In this document: positions 47,338 through 59,300 of the stretch, piece after piece
Layout: the number at the start of each line of letters is the position of its first letter
Numbering within the stretch: the first letter of the stretch is position 1
Assembly: GCA_030620095.1 (NCBI GenBank)
Contig: JAUTXW010001615.1
Span: 2,440,001-2,504,000, forward strand
Reading direction: 5' to 3'
Origin: Kuschelorhynchus macadamiae
Taxonomy: Eukaryota; Arthropoda; Insecta; Coleoptera; Curculionidae
DNA: 64,000 nt
Notes under the pieces: generated by a model
Told to the model about the DNA's origin: nothing
What the model saw: only the letters and a program-made list of their open reading frames with translations
Database searches by the model: none
Position numbers and translations under genes: made by a program

Positions 47338-50300
47338 CGCATATATTGTTGTTTTTTTAATAGATTTTGCCATTAAAAGAAGTTCTAGTTTCAGTATATT
47401 GGGTAAAGGATTTTGTTTTTGTTTTATTAGCCAGTTATAAATATCACTTTTCTTCCAGGGTGAAGTAGGTTGTTTATTTAAGATTCTTGAATGATAAGAT
47501 GCATTGTCCAGAATGATTAACGATGGAGCATCTAAATTTGGAATCAGTTGTTCTTTTAACTACTTTTCAAACAGTTCACAGTTCATATAAACTTGCACCT
47601 GGGAGAAATCCTGTTGAAGAACCTACATTCAAAATGATGAACCGTTTTCCCGTCCCACATCCCTTTTTTCACTTGATACTTTTTACAGACTTGTCCTGTC
47701 AAGATTTCGAACCACTTCCATTAGAAAATATCCAAGTCTCGTCTAAAAATACCATTTTTCTAAATTTTGAATTAACATTTTCCGTGTATTTCTTTAAAAA
47801 CTGGATACGCTGACTTTCTGTATGTGGCAACTCGCATACAAATCTTCGATTACAGTCCTTTTTATATCGAAAACAAAGTATTTTTAGGCTCTTGTAAACA
47901 ATTTTACCCACGGAATTTGACAAATTTAAAATATACATTTGAAAGATTACCTTTTTTTAATACTTCCTATAGACAAAAATTTATGGATGAACCTCTTTTT
48001 CAAATTAAATCCAAAAAAACTAAGGTTTCGGAAGGTTCCACTGAACTTGTTTTTGGGGTATCGCTAAAAACATATTTTTTAAAAACTTAATTTACGAACT
48101 ACCTAACAGATTGATTATATTATAATGCTCTATAACACAACAATTATTATTTGTAACTAAAATTTAGAAGTAATTATTATATTAGACATTATTAAACGTT
48201 TTTCGACATAATTACAACAGCTAAATGAAGAGAGAGCGGGAGTGTCGCCTGTTGGATGAAAATCCAGTGTGCTAGGGATACTACGTTGCCAAGTTTATTT
48301 TATATATGACCTATATAAATTATATAAAAAAAAACAAAATGCAAGTGTGGGTTGTGGATCGGTATCAGCAGGAGCGCGAAGGCACTAGGTGGATTGGTAC
48401 CGGGTTAGCAACAGGTTAGGCGTCGTAGGCATTATCATTAAAGCCCTAACATAAAAGGCGGACGACAGCGAAGTGCATCACTGGCGGAAGTCTAACATTC
48501 GATATCGGCACGGGGTGGCCAAATCCGTTACTGTCGGGAGACAAACATGAAAAATTTAAGCTCCATACAATAATATAAGGTTGGCAACAATAAGATAACC
48601 TTTTTTCAAATTGTCATATTAAGGAATATGGCGCATTGGAATGCAGTGGAAATATCGAATTTCTTTTTGGTTTTTTTATTAGAAAGAGTGGTTCATCCAT
48701 TTCTTTTATTTTCTTAAAACAGTTAAATGAAGGTAAACTTTCTGTTTTATATTCAAAAATTATCAAATTCCGTGGGTTTAATTGTTTACAAGACCCGTAT
48801 TTTTATTAATTTTGACAACGATTTTAGTCCAATTTCCAATATGCCTCGATTTTTTAAAGCTTCTTTTAAAACTTGAAGGGTTATATTAGTTTTTGATGTG
48901 AATAAATCATAAATTGCATTACGAACATGCATTTTTACATTGTCACTTAAGTCTTCTGTCTTTGGCTTTTTTCGTGTACATTTCTTAATCTTCTTCGGTA
49001 GTAAATTATGCTTTTTCTTTTGCACAATTTTCTGCACAGTCGTTATACCGATTCCCAGAGCTTTTGCTACTGTCTCATGGATATTGGCCGGTGAATTTTC
49101 ATTTTCGTAATATTTTATCAGATTTAATACCATTTTTTTCGCCTGTGGATGCAAAAAACCCGAAAATTGTTTTCTATTACTCATTTTGTCACCGACTTGT
49201 CAATCTAGGTTTGAAGTGACATCGCTCAAAGATTTTTGCAACTGCTGGTAATTATATGTTTATACTCTTTTTTCATATGAAAATATCATAGGTCTATCTA
49301 ATTCATCTTCCGGATTTTATGCGGAGGATATGACTACACGTAATAAAAGAAAAACAAACTTAAAAAGTTTGTCGTTGATAAATCGTATGACCCGCACGAT
49401 AACACTGCTTTTGACTATAGAAATAATACTCACATAAAAACTGCAAATGTTTCTGTATCTGATATAGCCCGCCAGTGAACGACAAAATTCGAAATTTCCC
49501 AACTTTTTAAATTTTTTTTTGCCCATTCAGAGTATTTAGCAACGTAAACCTTTACTAACTGAAAGGAGAGCTACTTTAAGAAAAACGTTTCTAAAATTGG
49601 CCCTCAATCAGAAAACCATCTACAACACGAAAAAATACTTTCTATTAGCAAAACAAATGTATTGAAATGATCCTTAATATTTTAGTTACTATGTCTGGTT
49701 GGAAGCTATGTACGGAGCCATTCAAGGTGATTTCTCCGGCGTCAACACTGCCTGGGAAAATTTAGAGACATATATCATCCCTAAGTTGCAAAGCTCCAAC
49801 AGTTTCTATACCCCAGATAAACCAGCTACCTACGCTGCTGAGTTGGACCAGCCAAGCGATTATCCATCTCAAATTGACAGCAGTGTATCTGTTGGTAAGT
49901 TCACAAGCTTGGATTAAGTTTAACAGTTTCGCAAAAAAAAATGTAACTGCCAGCATTATTTTGGCCCTTAATACAAGATCTTTATTTTTTTTTTTATTTT
50001 TAAAGATTTGAAAACCAAGCCTTTTTTTGTAATAAGTAGTGGAACTGTTACATTTCAGTACCCAATTGAATTATACACACTAAATTCTAGACATAGAGGT
50101 TTCTGATCATCTGTGAACTAACTGCGCAGAAAATTTGTAAATTTCGCTTTTTTAAATGTTACCAAACATTTATTTTAATTATTCAATTACGCTTGTTTTT
50201 CAAAATATGGCAGTAACTTCTACACTTAGATTTCCAGTGAGGACGTAAAGTCAGTCGCCTTCCCTCCCCCTCTAATTTTTAAACCGTTTAACATATTTGG

Positions 50301-53300
50301 AACAATAAAATATGAACGAATTCTCAATTTTTTTGAAGAAATGCTGATAGCTTTAAAAGTCGAGAGAAGATCGAGTCTGTCTGTCTGTCAGTTCGCAGCA
50401 TAGTATAAAAAATACTCATCAAATTGACTTGACAAATTTTAGTATTTAGTAAAAACTAATTAGCCAATTTCTGGTAACGTTTTGGTGAATATAAGGTGGC
50501 TTAATATAATATTAAGAAAATCGGCCTGAAAAAAAGTAATCATTAGATTAATTTCAAATTTTGTACAAGCATTAAGAGTGATATAGAGATAAATTAGTAA
50601 ATTGTGTGGTGTTTTCGTCCTATCTTAGTAATTAGTTAACGTTTCGATGCCTTTATTGCATCTTCTTCAGGTTAAAACAGTCATAATTTTAGATACACGA
50701 ACAATTACATCAGACTAACTAATTTTTTATATATTAATAATAAGGACGGAATAAACCTGGTAACTCACCTACGTAACTGTTTAAGATTTAATCACTACAT
50801 TAGTTACAGCAATCATTTTGTTACAAAGTGGTCTTAACAATGGAAAATGCAGATATTACCTTTAAATTATTACTTAATTTTTGTATATTCAATAACCATG
50901 TCATGTCGAATATTTCCAAGATGGAAGATGTGTCACTAATTATTAGTTGATATGGACATAGTTGCCTATGATTATTATAACCTAACCTAACCTAACCTAA
51001 ACTGGTAAAGTTATGGTATGAATTCAAAATTGCGGAAGAAAATGGCAGCCAAATTGTTTTTAAAAACCAACGTAAAAAATCTTATTCAATTGAGTTTAAA
51101 CTGCAATTTACAGAAAAATTGAATGTGATATAAAGATAAACTGGTTCGAATATAAATGGCGGTGTGTGTTACGTCCAATGTCATCAATCAAGTGTGGCCT
51201 AGATAGAAACTGGCAAAATATTGGTACGAATCCAATATGATAGAACAAAATGGCGCCCAATAAAAATATTTAAAAATATAGTAAATATGTGATACTAAAT
51301 GAATATATACTGAACTAATTTGCACACTTTACTATTCCTAATAAAAGGAAAGATTCAACAAAGGAAGTCCCAGCTAAAGGAAATTTACCGAATTTTACTG
51401 GATCCTAACCCCAAATAATACACCACTCTAACATGAAAACAAGAGGATCGTGAACGAAAACCATTAAGAGTTTTGCTTATATAATATTCGTCCAAATTTC
51501 GTCGCAATAAATCTAATGGTTCAAAAATTAGAGGAATGGCAACGAACTTTATGTCCACACTCTATGTTATAATGATTATGTCTGATTCAGCGATGATATT
51601 GGCAATGTTCCGGGTTACTACTTAGAACCCCCCAATAGCTTTTAGTAAAAAGCTGAGAACGTTATTGTTAAATTCAGATATATCTACCGAGAGGGCAGAA
51701 TTTTATTAAAGCATTTTTTTAGGTGTGGATCCTATCTACGCCGAATTGGAGAGCGCCTACGGTTCCTCTGACATTTACTCCATGCACTGGCTTTTGGACG
51801 TAGACAATGTTTACGGGTTTGGCAATGTCCAGGGACAATGCGAAGGAGGACCATCAGCTTCTGGGCCTTCTCTATACAATAACTACCAAAGAGGACCTGA
51901 GGAATCCGTATGGAGAACTATTCCCCAACCCACATGCGACCAATTCACGTAAGTAATTTTTTTTATTTATTTGCTTGCAATTCTAGTATATATAAAGATA
52001 CGTAAAACCAATATAAATACTAAGTCTAAATATCTCTTGTCTGTTTAATATCAGTCATGGATTTTGCTGATCCAAATCAGGTAATCGAGTAGAACCTATT
52101 TACCTCGAAATGACAGGCAATTTTCTTAAGCAGATCTTACTAAATTGTTGAAAGTATTGCAATCCAAATTGAAGCTCTCTAAAATATTCACAGTTTCTCC
52201 AGCCAATTTTAAACATACTCAAGGAATCTTTTTCTAGCATTTGGATACGCCGTAGAAACAAAAATTAAATTGAAGAGTTGTCAAAAATAGACCGAAATTT
52301 TTAAAACTCCTTTGATTTTGTGTAATAAACTAAATAATTTCCGTAGAATTAGATTTCAAAGTTTTAAAGTAAGGGCATCGTTGTGCCTTCGGTCTTTTAG
52401 GAGGATATGGCTTCGATGTACACGGTGTCCGGATTTGGTTGCAAAAGTAGGGTATCTCGCTTATTTTTAAAGATAGAACCTTGCGGTTTCCACGAACCTG
52501 AGCTAATTTTTTGTGAAACTCATGAAGCCGAAACAAAATTTTCATAGCCTTCTTCGTTTATGAGATACAGGGCGAAATAGAAAATTTTGGTTATCCTTTA
52601 ACTTAACGGAAAGGGAAAAATTGCTGCTTATGCAGTTTTTTACGCTGGATCCAGTGGCGTAGTCATATTTTTCATTTGAGTTGTTATTTTTTAGATATGA
52701 CCCAAAGTTGTGTTTTTTTAAATGGGACATCCTGTATATTTGTCCAGAAGTTGTATTGTCCTTTTAAAAGCTTCTCAAAAAAATACAATAGTATGGGTCT
52801 ATTTTAATAAACAACAACAAAAATCCTAATTTTTATAATTATCATCCCAAATTATGCAGTAGGCCATGCAAAACAATGCTGCCTTTTATTTAAAGTCGTT
52901 AACAATACCTACATCCTAACAATAAATCAAAATAAATATGTAATTAAATCTATTTATCAAAATATGTATTGACAATTTCGCACCAAAAAAGTACCACCTA
53001 CCTAGATTTATCTAACACAAGAACAAAACAGTAATAAATTGTTATGTAACAAGCCTTTCAGCAAAAATCAACTGTCGTATAAGAACTACAGTAACCAAGG
53101 AAATCAAAGGAACTGTTCAAACTGATTTCCATTTTGTTCTATGCATGCTTCGCACAATTTTCGTATTCGTTTTAGGAAATTAACCAAAATAACGGGATGA
53201 TTTTGTAAATAGCGAAAATTTTCTTTCTCTTATTGCATTTCTTAAATCTTGGATATTATCATAGTGGTCTTTGTAAATTCTATTTTCCAGATATCCCCAT

Positions 53301-56300
53301 AGAAAGAAATCTAAAATCGACAAATCTGGGGACCTAGGGGGCCATCTTATAGGTCGATTTGTTCCGATCCATTGATTGGTAAAATTATTGTCCAGAAATA
53401 ATCTCGTCATTCCAGAATTGTGAAAATAAATTTCGTTAATTTACGCTAGAGGAACATCGTCAAGTAATTCAGGTATAGCTGCTTCTAAAATTTCTACATA
53501 GCGATTGGCTGTTAGATTTCCCTCAAATATAAAAAAAATTATATGTGTTCCTAATATGAAGCAGGACACATACATTTAGACTAAACCTGCCCTGCTTCTT
53601 CTGAGAAATATTTGGTGTTGATTTTCCTGGGACCAGAATCTACTATTGTGCCTACTGAGTATACCAGAATTACTGATATGTGCTTCGTCTGACCATATAA
53701 CCTTCCTTTCAAAATCTCTAATCATATCGCATCTTTCACGAAACCAATTGCAGAAGACTACCCGACGCTCTGCATCCCCTGGCTGTAAGTCCTGCACGAG
53801 CCTAAATTTGTATGGGTGGTATTTGTGCTTTTTTAGAATTTCTTGAACTCTAGTTTTTGGAATTCATATGCTCTTTTCACTGGCCCTACAAGAGTTTGTA
53901 GGGTAAGCTTCTGCATTAGCCAAAACCGTAATTTCCTCAGCCTCCCGATTTTCTTTATTATATGTTTTCGTACGAGGTTTGATAAATGATCCGTGATTAA
54001 GTAAATTCTTTTTTATCCGATAAAAAGTGGATATATTAGGTTGCCTCCTTTCTGGATATCTAAATAAAAATTAAGCAATAGTATTTCAACATACCTAAAA
54101 ATTAACTATGTACGCCGCTTCAACATTTTCATTACTTAATATAAAACAAGCTAACATATCATACTTTTCATAATGTTCGAAAGTTTGGTTTTCTTCCATA
54201 ATAATACAAATATATTTTTACACAATAAATAAATACTAAAAACTAGCGCTATATAAAACGTATATTTGTACGCGTATATAAAATAATACGCGTACAAAAT
54301 TGGGAAATGTCATTTGCTTCCAAGAAAACAAAAGAAAAATAATTATAAAAATCAGGATTTTTGTTGTTGTTTATTAAAATAGACCCATACTATTATATAT
54401 TTTTGAGAAGCTTTTAATAGGATAAATCAATTTCTGGACAAATATACAGGATGTCCCATTTAAAAAAATACAACTTTGGGTCATATCTAAAAAATAACAA
54501 CTCAAATGAAAAATATGACTCCGCCACTGGATCCAGCGTAGAAAACTGCATAAGCAGCAATTTTTCCCTTTGCGTTAAGTTAAAGGATAACCGAGATACG
54601 AGGGGGGTCCCAAAATGCAAAATTTTGTATTTCGCCCTGTATCTCATAAACGAAGAAGGCTATGAAAATTTTGTTTACGGCCTCATGAGTTTTACAAAAA
54701 ATTAGCTCAGGTTCGTGAAAACCGCAAGGTTCTATCTTTAAAAATAAGCGAGATACCCTGCTTTTGCAACCAAATCCGGTCACCCTGTACTTGTAGAAAA
54801 AAAAAGTATAAAGAAATTGTAATAGATTTCATGTGGGTCTGTGGCGGACAAGATCTCCAAACGAAAAAGTTCACTTAGATTTTAAGCTCCGAAATTGAAA
54901 CGCAATTTTGTAGTTTGTTGTCTCCTCATTATTTTTGCCTAATGTTAAAAAAAATACTCTCCAAATATTGATCTCTCTCAATTAAAATCAGCGGCTTACG
55001 GTTCCGTGAACACAAGTCTGATGTAAACATCCGGTCCAAATCTCTCCGAACGCATTCGGTGTTCCGACCTCGTGAAGTACACATCCCCGAAGATGCCTAG
55101 TGTAATCGAGACCGAAACGTAAGAAATATATTTTATTTTGACACGGTCTAATCCCAAAAACCACGATTTCTTTATTCTTTAATAGGTAAAAGTCCTAAAG
55201 GTCTTTTAACTAGTATTTTTAAAAAATGGATTTTGTCCTGTAGCTATGGAGGTACTAATGGATTTTTGGATCTCTTCACCGGGGACAGCTCTTACGCCCA
55301 TCAATACAAATACACCGCAGCCCCTGATGCTGACGCTAGAGCAATTCAAGCTATGTATTGGGCTAATGTTTGGGCAACTGCAAAGGGTCAACAGAGTACA
55401 ATCTCCAGCACTTTGACCAAGGCTTCCAAAATGGGAGACTTCCTCAGGTATATTCTTTTATTACTGTTATATTACTATTTTGTGGGTGTTGTGAAACAAA
55501 GGCATCATAAAATCTTACAATGGAATAACTTCAAATTCCCAATATTTTCTTTTATCCTTAATAATTTGCTAAAACACTATTCTTCCTGCAGGTATTCTCT
55601 GTTTGACAAATATTTCAAGAAAATTGGAAACTGCTATGATGCCCAGGCATGCGCTGCTGGAACTGGAAAAGACAGTGCCCACTACCTCATCAACTGGTAT
55701 GTTCCATCAAATTTTATAATTTTATAAAATGTTATTATTTTCAGTATTACTAATGCAGCGGTTTTTAAATTTTCAGTATCATAATTGAGCTCAATTATTA
55801 TTTCTTATAGGTACTTCGCTTGGGGAGGTTCCTACAATGCTCAATACGGCTGGTCATGGAGAATTGGAGATGGTGCTGCTCATTTTGGTTACCAAAACCC
55901 TCTTACTGCTTACGTTCTGGCCAATGACGCTTCTTTGAAACCCAAAGGTAATTAAGTTAAAAAAAGAAGGAGATGCTTTACTTTAGGTGTCATATTATTA
56001 AAAAAAAATATACAACCAATTCATAGAGGAAAAAATGACGCAGTTGTGTCTTAGTGACAGCCCAAACTTGAATATTTTAAGTTTTTCGCACATAATAGCA
56101 CACAATTTTATTGGATGGTGCTTTGGATTTAAATTCTGGCCACCCTTTCGGCACAATATCGAGGATATCGAACCAAGTTTCACCAAAGTAAATTATAGCC
56201 CTATCGTCTGATCGATATTTTTTAATTCAGTGAATTTAGAAATTAGACGCAATGAAAAGTGAAAAAAGGCTGCTCTTGAGTGGGATTCGAACCCACAACC

Positions 56301-59300
56301 TCCTTCTTACCGGGAGGTTACTCTAACAACTAAGCTACCGAGAGCCCAGACAGCAAAGCAGCAAAACGATGCCATATGATGATGCATTTTTCTCAATCAT
56401 CTACTTGATGTATCTGAAAATATTTTCGTTTTCTCGTGTTGCTTAGTAATATAGTAACGGTTTTCCCACAATATCTTTAATCGTAGAAATTTGAGTTTTT
56501 GTCAATCAATTGGTTTCTTGCAAAGCACTTTATCTATTGAAATTTCTTTTTACCAAAGTTTCGTAAACATTGTTTACTACTTGTTTAGCGACAAGCTACT
56601 GCAATTTTCCCACGGACGCCATATAATCAAAACAAAACGAAATAAATACTTTATGTAAAAAATAAAATAATATATACAATTAAATTACCCGAATTAACTT
56701 TCATATTCAACTTGTCGTATACTTTCTGAGGTAAGATAGTGTCCCAAGATAAACTGGCCCCACAACAACTTAATAGGGTTTTATTTTTTCCCTTGCTGAA
56801 AAGGCAAAAAGGTAAGATCTTATATTCTAGGATGTAATTTAGCGTAATATTACAATAGTTATAACAGATATTTTAATCAAAATACAAGAGTTCTAACCAC
56901 ACTACACCACAACTTGTTACGTTCTGGAAAACGCGCTTTTCGCTAACCGAGTTAGCATCATCAGCAGATGATATAAACCAAAGTAACTTATCCTAACCGA
57001 GACTATTTATAGGTCAATGTGGTCACACTTGGTTGCACCCAACTGCACCGTTGTCAAGTAAACAATAGAGGGGACTATCGGGAATAGGCCCTCTGTCTTT
57101 ATTTAATACTTTCTTACCACATTTAACTATTTCTATACTCCCAAATGCATCCAATAATCTATTATTAGATACATTTTTAATCAACTTTAGATTACTTATT
57201 CCTATTTGGTGATTGTTTTCCAAAGCATGTTGGGCAACCCTTAACTTTTCTGTTCTTCCGTATCTTAAATGTGTCATGGGTTCTTTAAAACGAATGTTTA
57301 TGGAGCGTTTACTTTGCCCAACATATTTTAGATCGCAGTGATTACAGCTAATTTCATAGGTGCCACTCTTCTCCTTCAAGTCGACTTTGTCTTTAGGGTT
57401 TCCAAGGAAAGTTTTCAAACTGTTCTCCGTTTTGTAGGCTACTCTAAAACCTACGTTTTTAAATACTTTTTCTAGACCTCTCCTATATCTGGGATCATAT
57501 GGGATAACTATGAACTTATTGGAAGCCTCAGGTACTTGAAGAGTAGTGGCATCTTTTAATATTTTCTTATGCTTATGTCTATTTACTAATTTATGTACAG
57601 GGTTGTCCAACGAAGGGTAAACACCTTTATAATTTCTTTATTTTACAAGATATTGAAAAATGGTAAAAACAAAAGTTGTAGGGATTTTAGAGAGGAATAA
57701 GGATAATTTATGATAAAAACAATTGAACATCAAATAAAAAAATTACGCGAAAAAATTATGGTTATTTTGCTTATTTTAAATGGAACACCCTATATATTAT
57801 TGCATTTTTGGATTCTCCCGAAAATTCTAAACACTTTTTATATAAGATATTACACCTTTAAACCTAATAGTTTCGGAGCTATGAACAGTTGAAAATCAGT
57901 ATTTTGGCTAATTTGCATTATTGTAAAACCTATCTAATGAAATAGGTACCATGAGTATACGAAAGTTGGTACTTCAGCTTGTACCATAGTAAGCACCACT
58001 ATTAATTAAAGTGGCCAAGAGGCCGATTTTTACTTGTTTTTAGCTTAAAAACATATGAATTTAGGAATAACGAAGTGGCAATATATCTGCAATAACTAAA
58101 CGAGTAGATATTAAATAACGACGGAACAATATTTATTATAAACCAAATCTATAATAACTTAACGAATATGTATTAAATAACGACGGAACAATATGTATTA
58201 TAAACAAAATCTATAATAACTAAACAAATAGGTTTCAAAGAACAAGGAAACAAACTTATGAGAAAAAAATCTAGTTTTCAAAAATGCCTCCTTCAGCGGC
58301 TAAGCACATTTGCATGCGTTCTATAAAGTTTTCTTGAGTGTTACGTAACATTTCGTTGTTAACGGCTCTAAAGGCCTCTTGTATTCTCTCCTTCATTTCG
58401 TTTGGACCTTCAAATTTACAAAATTATCGACGAATCCCCATAAAAAGTAATCCAAAGGACTGAGGTCCGGAGACCTAGGGGGCCATAGAATCGGTCCTTC
58501 GGCTTCATTATTTACGTACCATGGATTCCCCCTATTACCTATCCAATTCGATCCATGACGTTCAGTTAAAAAGTATGTGACATCACGTGTGCCATGCGGT
58601 GGGGCCCCATCATGTTGAAACCACATATTGTTTCTAACTTGAATGTTCACATTTTCTAATAAAATCGGCAGTGACTCCCTTAAAAAGTTTAAATATATGT
58701 TACCAGTTAAATTACCCTGGAAAAAATATGGTCCAATAACATAATCGTTTACAATGCCACCCCACACGTTCACGGACCATCTTCCTTGTTTCATAATTTC
58801 CCCTCTCCAATTAAGATTTTGTTGACTGTAGTACCTTATATTATGTCGGTTCATAGTACGGTCACTCCTAAACGTAGACTCATCTGTGAATAACACATTT
58901 CTAAAAAAGTCAGGGTTTTGGTAAGTTTTCTCTATAGCCCAAGAACAAAAATCTACTCTTTTTTCTATATCTCCAGGTAGTAACTTTTGGTGATATGAAA
59001 TACGATAGGGATGGACTTTGTGATTTTGTAAAATTCTCTCACAGATGTGTAAGACATACCAAGTGCCTCGCTCCGAGAATTGGTACTTTGAATTGGATTT
59101 TCATAAATGGAAAGCAGAACTCTTAGCTGATTTTCCTCATTGAGAACAGGCTTGTTAACAACGACTCTCTTCTTATAATCCACGTTTCCGGTCTCGCGGA
59201 ATTTAACTCCTAATTTTTTTAATGTTCCTAAACTTGGTTGTCGTCTATCGGGATATCTGTCCAGATACTCTCGTTTGGACGGTCTTAACTGCTAACCATT

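Noticed and set aside
56272..56345. Functional tRNA gene
   Set aside because: The anticodon stem does not pair at standard length and U33 is missing; kept only as tRNA-like.
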